DNA from: Dioscorea cayenensis subsp. rotundata | Lineage: Eukaryota; Streptophyta; Magnoliopsida; Dioscoreales; Dioscoreaceae | Length of the DNA: 64,000 bases | Assembly: GCF_009730915.1 (NCBI RefSeq) | Contig: NC_052478.1 | Location: 21,866,387-21,930,386, forward strand | Direction: 5' to 3' | In this document: piece after piece, positions 37,577-50,600 of the stretch | How the letters are laid out: every line of letters starts with the position of its first letter | Numbering within the stretch: position 1 is the first letter of the stretch | Made by a program: the position numbers and the translations under genes | The notes under the pieces: generated by a model | What the model was told of the DNA's origin: nothing | What the model saw: the letters and a program-made list of their open reading frames with translations, nothing else | Database searches by the model: none

Positions 37577-38576
37577 NNNNNNNNNNNNNNNNNNNNNNNN
37601 NNNNNNNNNNNNNNNNNNNNNNNNNNNNNNNNNNNNNNNNNNNNNNNNNNNNNNNNNNNNNNNNNNNNNNNNNNNNNNNNNNNNNNNNNNNNNNNNNNNN
37701 NNNNNNNNNNNNNNNNNNNNNNNNNNNNNNNNNNNNNNNNNNNNNNNNNNNNNNNNNNNNNNNNNNNNNNNNNNNNNNNNNNNNNNNNNNNNNNNNNNNN
37801 NNNNNNNNNNNNNNNNNNNNNNNNNNNNNNNNNNNNNNNNNNNNNNNNNNNNNNNNNNNNNNNNNNNNNNNNNNNNNNNNNNNNNNNNNNNNNNNNNNNN
37901 NNNNNNNNNNNNNNNNNNNNNNNNNNNNNNNNNNNNNNNNNNNNNNNNNNNNNNNNNNNNNNNNNNNNNNNNNNNNNNNNNNNNNNNNNNNNNNNNNNNN
38001 NNNNNNNNNNNNNNNNNNNNNNNNNNNNNNNNNNNNNNNNNNNNNNNNNNNNNNNNNNNNNNNNNNNNNNNNNNNNNNNNNNNNNNNNNNNNNNNNNNNN
38101 NNNNNNNNNNNNNNNNNNNNNNNNNNNNNNNNNNNNNNNNNNNNNNNNNNNNNNNNNNNNNNNNNNNNNNNNNNNNNNNNNNNNNNNNNNNNNNNNNNNN
38201 NNNNNNNNNNNNNNNNNNNNNNNNNNNNNNNNNNNNNNNNNNNNNNNNNNNNNNNNNNNNNNNNNNNNNNNNNNNNNNNNNNNNNNNNNNNNNNNNNNNN
38301 NNNNNNNNNNNNNNNNNNNNNNNNNNNNNNNNNNNNNNNNNNNNNNNNNNNNNNNNNNNNNNNNNNNNNNNNNNNNNNNNNNNNNNNNNNNNNNNNNNNN
38401 NNNNNNNNNNNNNNNNNNNNNNNNNNNNNNNNNNNNNNNNNNNNNNNNNNNNNNNNNNNNNNNNNNNNNNNNNNNNNNNNNNNNNNNNNNNNNNNNNNNN
38501 NNNNNNNNNNNNNNNNNNNNNNNNNNNNNNNNNNNNNNNNNNNNNNNNNNNNNNNNNNNNNNNNNNNNNNNNNNNN
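37577..38576. other. Assembly gap, exactly 1,000 N
   Basis: A round 1,000-base block of N, so the size may be nominal. It hides the 3' end of CSTF50 and the right part of a repeat. Confidence 1.
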
Positions 38577-41500
38577 GTATATTGCTTAACTAGTCTTCCA
38601 GTGCCGACTTCCCACAACTTCACAGTAGAATCTTTTCCACATGAAAGAACAAACCTGGAGAATTTCAAAGAATTATTTATGCCAGGAAATATCCAAAATA
38701 TAAGAAAAGTAGAAAACACATCGTTCTTCCTTGTAAATGGGGAGCACTGCTACCTCTGATCCTTGGTAAAACAAGCACTGGTGGCCTCATTCAAACCATG
38801 TGCCCCAATGATGGGTCGGACACACTGTGCGGTTGCCCCATCCCATATACGAATAGAACCATCTTTTGATGCTGTCACATACACACCGCCAGTACATGAA
38901 TATCGTACCTGAGAAAGATACATAGAAGTTACTAAAAGCATAGTTCAAAAGATCTAGCGAAAGGATATATAATCTTCACCAGCTGCAAGTGCATTGTTCC
39001 CGTTCAGGAACAGAATAGAGAGTTAACATGCCTGGTTGATGGCAGCTTTAGCATTCAGCTCTTGCGCATTAGCTGATAGGTAACACTGGAAAGTGTTTAC
39101 ATCATACAAATGAGGAATAGGATGATCAGTCCCTGTAATCATATTGTCAGTCAGTGAGTGATGACATGAACACTAATATTCATAAAATAATTCCACTCGT
39201 AATAGTAGACATATAAGATGCTCTAGATACTAGAAAAATTAGAAACCAGTTATGAGTGAAGACACATATTATGGTAAACCCAAAGAATGACAACAATTCT
39301 AGGTTCTAGTGCACTCATTAACTTTAATATTCTTTCTGAAGTTGAAAGTTTCTCAACCTTAGGTTGATGCAGCTTCATAAAACATCAGCTAACTTCATGG
39401 AGATTCAAGCATCACAAGTAAAGATTACAAATTACCTGCCAAGAGGAACTCCCCAGAAGGATGAAAAGATACAGACCGTACATTATGGGTATCCTGCATG
39501 CAAGTTAGTTTCAAAAGTAAGAATCTGAATATTAATATCTTACATGCCATCCAGACAACTTAGAGAGAAAAAGATTAGAAAAACCTGAATAACTCTATAA
39601 GCCCGCCTTGCAACAGACTTTGAATAATCAAAAAACCTGAAAAATAACTCACGAATATGATATATATTGTCATATCTTTATAAATTGCATCAGATGCAGT
39701 TGTTTCAAGTATTACAGAGAAAATAAAAGATTAGTTTGAGCATGATTTTGAATAAAACAGTAAATACAGCATGCCTTCGTATGAGCCTACTGGTACAGCA
39801 TTTAAAAAGAAGCATACTTGATCGTACAGTCCTTTGCTCCAGAAATCAGAATAGGACTTTGAGGGTGGAAATCCAAATCATTAATTGGCTGCAAAGAAAA
39901 AAATTTGTTGGATAAATAAACAGTAAGAAAGAAACTCAGAACAATTGTATTTCAACTGATATGTTCTTAGAACATATGTCAGAATGTGACAGAAACTGAT
40001 GCACAAGCCGAACAATATTCCTGAGAGGACTAAGCCTTCAACTGAAGCATCTTTCCAGGTCAGATGCTTGGTGAATAAAACAAAATTTCACCCACAAAAT
40101 TCTGAAGATTCCAATTAACACTCAACAGGCTAACAACTATCTGCACTAATACAAGAAGAATGTGAAAATTTGTCCTCGCTGTTATCCTATTAGGCTGTAG
40201 AATAGATGCAATGTAGACAAGAAAGGAGAAAAACAGTAGTTCGAAATAAATATGATGATTAACTCATCCCCAAAAAATACAATTAAAATAATACAAATTT
40301 TCTTTGTCAAGCAGACCTTATGGCCAACATGACACAGTTCCAACAAGTTGAACCACATTACCTGTGAATGATCATAAAATGTCCTAATCACAGGTCGCAC
40401 AGGCCCATCCCTGGCATCGGCAAGCATCATTTGTTTTATTTTTAAAACCTGAGAATCAAATGAGCATTATATAAAGTAAAAAATGAAAGTAAAAGAAAAA
40501 AATGTAAGCAAGAAAGACAAACTAAACACACACCTCAAATAACTTGATCGATGTGTCTGTACTTCCAGTTGCAATGAACCGCCCATCAGGACTAAATCTT
40601 GCACACCTGGCAACATTCTATAAACTAGAAAGTCATAAACAGGTTATTCCTTACCCATAAGAAGAAAGACAAAAGATGGGATTTAAAGAGAACAAATCTA
40701 TAATTTTAGCAGCTGAAAGATATTTAGATGTGACACTCAAAAGTTGTTATTCATTTAACATAGTTAGAAGCTACTAATACCTACTTGTCTTTGACTCTCG
40801 TTGCTTATTCAATTCCTTTCTTAGCTATAAAAATTTGAGACAATCAACTCCAGATACAAAAAAAGTAATACATATAACCTACCTTGTGTTCTGAAACATG
40901 TCTGCTTTCATGCTTTGGAAAACTCTTAGACGACCCTTTCATGTCTTGTGTCTCACTGATAAAGCAATAAACATGATAAAATACATCAGCAAGGCACACT
41001 GTACCCATAAACGAAATAGTTAACAACAGTTTCTTCTCATCTACTTGAACTGGTTGAAATGGCAGCATTTACTTTCAAATAGACAGGAACTTTGCAGCAA
41101 ATATGAACATTATTTGAAAACATCAAGCTATCAAAACCTGGAATATAAAATGGCATCCTTTAAACCATAAATATCATAAATATCAGCAATTAAGTCAAAT
41201 TGGCCAAGCTTTGCAATAAAAAATCACCTGAAATCTATAACATTAGTAGGAACGGGCACTGAGGCATGGCCTGCAGCAACAGCTCCAGCAAAGAGTCCAG
41301 AAGCAGGTGTGCCCTTTGCGACTTCATCTCTCTCCACTGAAAGGCCCTGTTAACACCTCAGTTTCCAACAACTAAAGAACACATCCAAACAAAAGATAAT
41401 CAAAACAAAACAAAAATCAAACCTTTGCAACGAGTTCAAGAAGCCTGTTTGGAGGGGCTTCAGTGTTCAATGGTGTCATTGTAGCCAAAGCCACCGCACT

Positions 41501-41679
41501 CGCAGCCTAAAACAAGATTAACGAATTGAAGCCTAAAAAATCATGGACAATATCAAGAGAAGAGAGGGTGAGACGAATGCCTGATTGAGACTGTTGTCAC
41601 GAAGATGAGCAACGATCAAGGCGTTGACCTGCCGAATTAGCTTCCCTTCCTGAAGGATTGGCTCCAAATTTGCATCCAT
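38577..41679 (-). CDS. CSTF50: Cleavage stimulation factor subunit 50 (WD40), C-terminus lost in the gap
   Basis: CstF-50 is the WD40 subunit of the cleavage stimulation factor acting in pre-mRNA 3'-end processing in the nucleus. Exons visible: 41581-41679, 41423-41506, 41228-41346, 40883-40955, 40534-40617, 40362-40448, 39818-39888, 39585-39636, 39436-39493, 39032-39132, 38754-38908 and 38577-38654 (running into the gap). That is about 353 residues in a continuous frame. The N-terminal dimerisation helix region (EPILQEGKLIRQVNALIVAH) is followed by WD40 repeats such as RFSPDGRFIATGSTDTSIKL, LISGAKDCTIKFFDYS, TASKDGSIRIWDGATAQCV and LSCGKDSTVKLWEVGTGRL. The last WD repeats are missing because of the N block. 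Introns 1 and 10 have GC instead of GT at the donor (CAG|GCATTC and CAG|GCATGT), because only those cuts keep the frame and the conserved sequence. Confidence 0.93.
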
Positions 41680-42963
41680 TGATAAGATTCAAACTTCAGA
41701 GCTAAAAATTCAATTTTTTTCCTTCAAAAACCACTCTGCTACGAATAAAAAAAAACTCGAATTTTAGCAAATAGCACCGAATTGGTGGACTTCATACGAG
41801 CTTAGGAATCCAAAAATTCTCACCAAAATTCGAAACTCCAACGAAGACGAACAATCTCGCTCCTCGCCAATGAGACCCAAAATACGGGAAACTCAGAGTG
41901 AGAGGGGAAAAAAAGAATGCACTGGAATTTTTACATGCTACCCCCTGAAAACTCATATTTTACATAATATTTTACTTTTTGCAACACAATTCACTGCCTT
42001 GTAAAAATCAGCATCAAAATTTTCAAATAATTGAAATAAAAATGGAATTTCTTTTTTTTTTTTTAGTTTTTTTAAACCCTAAAAATCTTTCGGAATAGTA
42101 GTTTAGTTCGATGATTTTTTTTAATTCATACGTAAAATTCCTTGAGTTATTGGTGCAAAATTCATAATAATGGGTTAGCTTAAAATAAAAAAAAAATTAA
42201 AATTTTATTCATTGGGCTGAAATAAATGTTTGAGATAAGTTAATTTTTATTGCATAAAAAATAATTAATTTTGGCATTTTCTCCTGCGACATTTTAAAGT
42301 TAAAATCCACGGAAAAAATTGGCAAAGAAATCATAGACTTTTCTCTAAATCTTAAAAAAATTATGGGAGGCATATGCAATAGCCCTTTTTTATCTGAATA
42401 AATAACTAAATAAATATCATTTATTTGCCTATACCATTTGAATTATATTATTTTTTTAGTGAATGTCAATTACTTAGAGTCAGAGTAAAAAAAGCAAACA
42501 CAAAACCAAAACAAAGATTAACAAGTTACAAAACATTATCATTTCAGCAGTTTCATACATCAAGCATATCCTTTAATCCATTCTGTCAAATATAGAATAT
42601 GGCAACAAAAGTATGAAATGCTAAGAAAAGAATATCCTACAATTCAGTCTGCAAAACAGAAATTGTATATTCCCTATAATTCCTCCCAAGGGAAACTCCA
42701 TGCGCAAAATGGAGGAATTAATTGTGAAACCAAAACTTGGTTTAAATCAAAAGAATCAGTAGGCTAGTGAGTCAGTGACAACAAGGAGCTTCAGAAAGCC
42801 AATGGATCCAATTAACCACTTCAGCAACCACATCACTTTCTTCTTGTATCAGCTGATAAATTTTGATACACTAGTGTTCTTGAAAATGGATGAACTGATT
42901 TAATTGTACATATCGGAGTTGTAATATCATTCCGATTTGAAAGTGAACATAGAATTTCAGGTC
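41680..42963. other. Spacer between CSTF50 start and the carrier gene
   Basis: CSTF50 5' UTR and promoter at the left, then AT-rich sequence, then about 400 bases of presumed carrier 3' UTR. No gene or clear element. Confidence 0.45.
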
Positions 42964-45900
42964 TCATTCAGCTTTAGCACACAAGCGCTCTGTGGAAAGG
43001 AGAAAAACAAGATAAGGAATGAAACATTAAGCTTTTGATATTTAATCAGATGCTAGCTTTCAAAATAGTTTGACGTCATGATTTACAAATTCAGATGAAC
43101 TATACTGGAACAGCAAGTTTTATCACCCAAACCACATGTTCTTTTCCATTTAAACACATGTATATTATGCAAATGAAACCAAGCTGGTCCTTTCAGGGGC
43201 AAGACTTATATCCAAGGTTCTAGTTAAAAAAAGTTCAATTGGTCATCATAAATTATTATTTACTAGGATATTATACAGAGCTTGTTTATGGTCAGTGTTT
43301 GGTCAAGAATGTAACATTAAGCAGTGTTTATAACCTTCAAACATCAGTAAGATTGAGAAAAAATCATGAAATAGATGATTTGGTATACTTGAAAGTTATG
43401 GGCCAATACATGCATATATATGAACAAAGAAAAATGGCAAAAGAAGAATGTTCTTACTCAAATATTCATATGATACTATCATTGTGGTGCCCCACATAGA
43501 CATGCTGAGGAACCTAGGGCCAAGCCCTCTGTAGAAACCTTTCCAGCCATCTTCAGCAATCAATCTCTTAACAACTTCCCTCGCATTCTGTCTTGGCTTG
43601 TCATGATCCATAACCTACATGATTTTACCTACTAATTTTAATAAAGAAACAAAGACAAGTAAAACAAGATTTATATACCAAAGCAATGATTATAAACGAA
43701 ATCAGACATGATTACGAAAGCAATGATTATAAACAAAATCAAACATGAAGTATTCAAGATTAAAAATGAAAACAAACTAAGAGTGAATTGGATTTTTTTT
43801 TTCTTCTCACAGTTTAAGTAATAACTTTTAACTGCCTCCTTAAGATGACATAGACAAAGGACTAAAGAGGTAAGAACATGTGCCAACAAGAGGAAATAAC
43901 ATGGATATTGAATGCAAATGGGAAAGGCTCATGATTCATAAATCAGACATTGAAATAATCCTAGAGAATTTACAAAGTTTCAACCAATTAAAACAATTAG
44001 AAGTTTACTGGAAAGTGAATGCGCAGCTGGATGTCCATGCATGTACAACATACACGACATAGTTTAATTAAACTGAGCAAAAGTTCTTATGGAATCATAA
44101 AAGACTGTACAGAATCCCTTTGTGTCACATCATCCCTCCACCATCAATTCTTCATTTGCTTCTTTTTCTATATCTAATGAATCATTTATCCCGCAGTTTC
44201 CCTACCTTCTGCCATGAACCTTGCACACTTTTATTCTAGTTTCATATTAGATAACAACTGAAACTACTGTGACAGTGACCATAATACTAACAACAATCAA
44301 CAGCAGCACGACAACAATTATCTTTGGTGGTTTAGATTTTATCTCTAACTGAATATTATCTTATCCTAGTACTGCAATAATATTATGATGAAGTTCATTT
44401 GTATATGTTATTATTTTTACATTTTATCAAATTTAATTTTTAGTGCAGATTATATTTGTAGAATGATCACATGTGCGTGAACAAATTATATGACTTGCAG
44501 TTCAAACGCATAATTCAAACAAATATACTGACCGAAAGCAGATTGACAAAAGATCACCAAAACAGAAGGAAGAGAGGACAGGTCATAGGTTTATAAATGT
44601 TACCTGCAGCCGAGTCTTGATTGTGTCAAGAGGAGTAGTTATACAAGATGCCACAGCACCAGCCACAATTCCTCCAGTAGCTTGAACACCAACAATTTTC
44701 CACTGGCTAGGAACAGTTTCTTGGTGATCGCCGGCATGGCCTAGGAATCTGGTCAGCACATCAAAGACATATAAAGAAGCTTTTAGTCATCTGATGATCT
44801 CGAAAAAAAAAATGAGGTGCACACGTATGAAGACATATATGGGCAGTATATCAACAGTGGCGTGCTTGGGGTGCACAGGCATGTCCCTTGATACACTTTT
44901 AAATCTCATGAGCCATTTCCAAAATCATAAAACCCCATGTATGCGGATGAACAAGAGCTCATAAGCACAATCACAAATTATTCCACATATGGGAAATGAA
45001 GTCCCTTAAGAAACTTTTAGGCACAAGAACTAGGTAACAAAAAGGTCATAATCCCAATTAAATATTACACAACTGGTGGAAAAATTAAAAAGGCTGAGCA
45101 ATATAAATATGTATCCATGCTCTATACTAGCAAATGGGTTAGGCAGGAGGTGATCCAAGCAGTTAAGGGATAAGCAATTCAGATCAAATTATTATTTTAT
45201 GTATTGCTATGGTAAAATTGCATTCAAATTATTACGATTTACAGATAAAGGTATCAACAATTTATGCTCAGGATAAGATTATTCTCTCCAAATGAAAAGT
45301 TCATGCTTAGAAGAACATTTATTGCATGTAGAGAACTTTGTATTTAACAATCAAAACATTTTAAACACTTTAAAGAATGGTTTCAGATACACCTTGATGT
45401 ATATGCAGCCAATGTAATAAATGAGCAACATCTAGAAAAAAATATGAAAAACAAGCGCATTCAGGTCATAAGTAGATCTAGTAAACATTTTTCACAATGA
45501 CAGGCAATGAGTAGAGATTGAACTTCGCAATTCATTTGGCATTGTTAAAAAAGGTTTGATGATTACCGCCAGATTATACGTTGGCTAGAGCCATAGCTTG
45601 CCCACCATACAGCACTTGATGGGGAATAGGTCATTACCGACAGGCCAAATCCCCTATATAACCCTCGAACACCATCAGATTTAATAAGTTTACGAGCAAC
45701 ATCCAGCCCACCATTATACTTTGTATAACCGGAGTATCCTTGCACCATCAACTTTTGGCTGACCTAAGACAATGTTTCACTTGGATCACAAACAAGCATT
45801 CATCACTAAAATATATCCCTCTAAACAAGTCAAGTTGAGAGCCTCTCATAGACAGTGGTGACATCAATTTTACGACAGAACAAACTTGCTCGTACATGAC

Positions 45901-47678
45901 CAAATTAAGGAATGTCTATTAAGATAAGCACATCAGAGATAATAACAACAGATAAAGTAGCAACAAAAGAACAACACATAATTATAGGTACCAAAATAGT
46001 GAAGTGAACATTGAAACTAATCAGAAATGTGTACAGTTAACATATGCAATGGTAACCAAATATTTATCAAAATGTTTTCACATGACACTGAACCAGTTAA
46101 GAATCTCGGCTCTAAGTCTAGAAAGCCCAATAAATTCTTCAAACTATGATCTCCAAATGGAGTTCTGTTCTCAAACTCACTCATCTTTAGAAATATTTAA
46201 TGAGATTCAGAGAAGAGATATAGGGACTATAAGTCCAAATTGAACTCTCTAGTGCTATACATTAAAAAAATAATAAAAAATAATTAAAATTTCAGAGGCA
46301 GATTCATATCAATATTCCTTCAAAAATCAGTTCAGAGCTCTATAAGGGATGTAGTAAGAAAGCACTTGTCAAGAGAAAAGTCATACCACATCAATAGGAA
46401 CAAATACAGCCTGAGAAGAAATAGAAGCCAACAGACCTCCCATGCCATTTGCTATAGCTGCCTGCACTGGCTCTGACAATTTGAAGGGTTCAACGATCTT
46501 GAGCGAAGCTGCTTTTGTAGTCTCCAGAGAAGTGAGGAAAATGATCCTGGCAGGAATTGCCCCAGTAATAACAGTGCCAAATCCTCTGTACAGACCAGGG
46601 ATGCCATCTACCTTTAGAATGTTTTTGAAAGTTGAGAAGGCACTTTGTTGTGCTATTTCTTTTGAAGCAACCTGAATTCGGGTCTTTATGACAGAGATTG
46701 GATACAAGGCCACAGTGACACCAGTAAAGAGGCCAGCTCCTACAACATACAGCTTAGTTTTGTCGAGCCTACAAAAATTAACCTAAAAAGGTAAGGACAA
46801 GGATTTCCTTCAACTAAGACAGGAAATATAATACAAAACAATGGACTCATTCAACCTGAAGGAAAACATAGCCACATTCAAAACAAAACTTAGCTACATG
46901 AGAATAAATAGTCTAAATGCAATCAAAATAACCCAATTCACATAAACATTTGCAAAGCATTTAACCAAGAAAACAATGACATGTCACCTGTAATAATCAA
47001 TTTCAGGGTCCTAATACTTGAGCATTATAGCTTTTCTCAATGATTATTCACATTTCTCTCATACCTTTAAAGGCTTTATTTACTAAGTTATACACTTCAA
47101 AGTAAAAAAAATAAATATCTTGCAGTAATGTATCTCTAATTGACCCCTCAAGGAGCAGGTTATGCAACAACAACAACAACAAAACAAAAAAGTTTACTCA
47201 TTTACATCTTGATTATTGAAAAACTGCTTAATTAGATGCTAATTCTTGCTGATAAACGACATACAAGAATACGGGTTCAATTACAAACAGAACTTGTCTT
47301 TAAATTCATGACCTCATAGCAATAACAACAAGGTTTTTTTCATGTGCTTTTTCTCGTGACTAACATGTAAATTTCCAATACCACAATTCTCACACAGGCA
47401 TTTCAACAAACACATGAGGAACGTTCACGAAAATCACAACCCATACCTACAAATCCCAATTGACAACCAACCTATGAAGAATCCAAACAAAACAAACATT
47501 ATAAAAAATAAAAATTATTTAGGAAAAATAATAAAAATAAAGAACAAATGACCACCATTCATTTACAAATCAAACAAAACAGCCAAAAAAGAGAGAAAAA
47601 AGAAAGAAAACATCACTTGTCCCAATTGATCTCGGTTTGATCGAACGATGAAACCCTCGAACGAGCCGTGGAATCCAT
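42964..47678 (-). CDS. Mitochondrial carrier, SLC25A44-like
   Basis: Inner-membrane solute carrier of the SLC25 family. The closest animal relative I can name is SLC25A44, reported to carry branched-chain amino acids; the plant substrate is not known to me. Six coding exons: 47617-47678, 46387-46768, 45567-45763, 44604-44748, 43458-43614 and 42964-42989. The sum is 969 bases (322 residues) and all phases agree. The three-fold repeat is clear, each half starting with a Px[D/S]xx[K/Q] motif: PISVIKTRIQ, PIDVVSQKLM and PLDTIKTRLQ. Between them lie GLYRGFGTVITGAIPARIIF, GLYRGFGLSVMTYSPSSAVW and GFYRGLGPRFLSMSMWG. In the first motif Ser stands where Asp/Glu is usual. The last coding exon is only 26 bases and supplies KRLCAKAE. 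The start at 47,678 was preferred over an upstream in-frame ATG because the protein then begins like its relatives. Confidence 0.9.
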
Positions 47679-50600
47679 TGCCAGAGCCTTTGGGATCACG
47701 GAGGTGCTCAAATCGAAACGAAGCTTGAGAACTCGAGACAAATAAGAAGGAAACCAAAAGTGTGAACTTTCTATTTGAGAAGAGACATTTTTTTGACCAT
47801 GAACCAGTGACTCTAATCTAACCGTCCATATTATCAATGAATGATGTGTCAATCATCTATCGGCTGTGGATCCTTCTTTGGAAATGTCTTAATAAGACGC
47901 GCTTTGCGTGTTGTGTGGTTTGATGGGCCATGATTTATTTATATAATTGTAAACCGCTAATTCATTGATAATTGTTTAAAATAATAAGGAAAATTTTTAA
48001 AATTAGATAACATAAAAATAAAAATTATAGTTTTTGGTCAATTTTTCAATTCAATAAATGATTCTTATGCCATCTTTGCATCGCTTTCTCCCTATTAAAA
48101 AAAAGACTTTCATTTTATAATTCTTTTTTATAATAGAGCACATGTCGTTGTGCATAAGTGGTATAAAATTAATATCTTAATGCACTTGTGAGGTGTGTCC
48201 TCACCCTGACTTCATTATACAAAAATAAACTTATGTTATATTTATTTATTTAAATAAAAATAATGGATAAATTATGAATTCAATTAAAAAAAGACAAAAT
48301 GAATAAATAAAGGTATATAAAAAAATAAATAAATGAGAAATGAGTTGTAGAAAACAAAATGAGTTTGAAATACCATTCATATACTATTCATTAGGAGTTA
48401 ACACTGTATATCACTGTTTATTCAAAGTTTTTTGCTTCTAGTATGAGTTTCCTGTAAAAAATTATATTTTTTATATTTTTCAGAATTGTATGACAAAGAA
48501 TTTACTATTGTGGATTTATGGATCATGATATATAATTTTGAATCATTTAACAGGTTTTTATTATCCTTGTGTTAGTTCGTCTCACATGATTAATTTTTAA
48601 AATTTTTAAATTATCATAACTAGTACACATTCGTTCATCAGTAAGTGCTTGTCATTTGGAAAAAAAAATTACAATAGAAAGATATATATACTTTCAAAAT
48701 TTACGTGGAATAATTTGGATGGTTTGTTTGAGCTGGGCTGATTCTAAAATGCAAGCCCAATGATCTTTATAGCAGCAAATAAAGAATTACAATTTATTAA
48801 ATTAGAAAATAAGATAAAAAATGTTACCAAAGGATGAAACCAGGTATAGATTTGAGCCGAGTCGCTCGTGAGTAAATGCTCTACCAATAAAAGTTGCTCA
48901 GAGCTTAAATTTCTATTTAGAACCCATGTTCTCACATCATTGTTCATCCAATAAACGAAGCTAAGCTCGAAATGTAATATTTTACCACACAACTCGCGAC
49001 TTTGCCTCTAATGTTCTCATTTTTATAAACTCGATCATGGAATTGCTTTATATATATATATATATTATATTATATATGCATTTATACGACTACGCCATTT
49101 GTCATTAATTCAGCCATACTATTATGTGATTATATATCACGTCCGGCGTTAAGCTCATTGCTCAAAATAACTAGCCTTTATTGTTTAAACGAAATTTACA
49201 AGATAACCCAGCCCAAAGTTTCAACACCACCCCAAACTCTACCATTAAATTCAAGAACTGCTTATCAGAGCAATTAAGTTCATTTATAAGATTATTTACA
49301 ATTTTATTTGGTGAATAATCATTATAAATAAACTCAAATCTAATGAACACACCGAGCACGATTCATTAAATAATTTTACTAAATAAAAATGAAAATATAT
49401 AAAAAATAGTCGTTCTTTAATCGTTACCAATGCGTTTCAAGCTCGAATTTTCTTAACAAGCTGTTTCGAGCACGGTTTCCTTGAAAACTTCTATTTTCAG
49501 AAATCGTTCTATGAAAATACCAAGAATCTGTTCAAACTCAACATAAAAACGTTCAAGAAAGTTCTACCGGCTCGTTCGATTAACAAGAGAACGAGCAGTT
49601 TCAACGCGAAAAGTTTCTACCGGCTGTTTACATCCCTGATAGCCATGAGGAATTATTGCAAAAAAGTTAAATGATATCAAAAACAGTGTCCATCATCAAA
49701 CTATTTTTATTTATAATTAAAATTGAAAAAAAAATCTAAAAAATAAGCAAAAAACTTTAATAAAATCCTGACATGATTAAAGTGGAAATTTAATAAATGG
49801 AAGACATGGAAATCTAAAAAATAAAGCAAAAACTTTAATAACATCATAGTTATTGAAAATAGTCTTTGAATATGAGTTCATGGTTCAAGGTTCATGCAAT
49901 GCAAACAGAGAGTGAGTGGAAGGTGGGGGCTGGAAGCAATGGAAGACATGGCCATGGCTGTGGCATCTCATTCATGAAACAAGAAGAGGAGGAGGAGGAG
50001 GAGCTATGCCATCTTTTGATGAGGTGAGATGTTAAACTATTAGGCTGTTTGTGGCTTCAAAAACCTTTTTTTTACTGCAAAGATGATGAGATTCCACTGC
50101 TTCTCTTGATATGATAATGATTCCAGCTTTGACAGGACAGCAAAGCATGGCAGCAGCTCACTGGAAACTGGAGAAGATTCCAACTGGCTTTTGTTGGGGG
50201 ATAAGAAGGATGAGACAGGCCCCTAAAAAGATTGGATTTTTAGGTTAAAGCTCAGCCCTAATGGGTAGAGTACATGGATTAATGGAGAAATCAGAGAGGT
50301 TGGTGGGTGAATGGATATGTTTGTTGTTCATGCATTTATTAGATTTTTATTGTGTGTATACTTGTTATCTTGTTACTGACTCACTTTCACTGATTCCTGT
50401 TGTGCATTCTCTCATGTTAAACATGCCACATTTTCTGTGTGTTCTATCTGCTATAGAATTGCAAGCATTTGTTGTAAATTTTGGGGGAAAGTTGGAGGTG
50501 GGGTTCAGATATTTTTTGCCTTATTGTCTCTGTGTAGATAAAACAAAATTCAAAAAGTTTTGGAGTAGGGCATGGGCCAAGATAAGTAATTTCATTTTCC

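Noticed and set aside
37549-38719. Long open frames through the N block
   Set aside because: They are artefacts of unknown bases; only 38,577-38,654 on the minus strand is real coding sequence (CSTF50).
48120-48230. tRNA-like/SINE-like stretch (TTGTGCATAAGTGG)
   Set aside because: An A-box resemblance only; no B-box and no flanking duplications.
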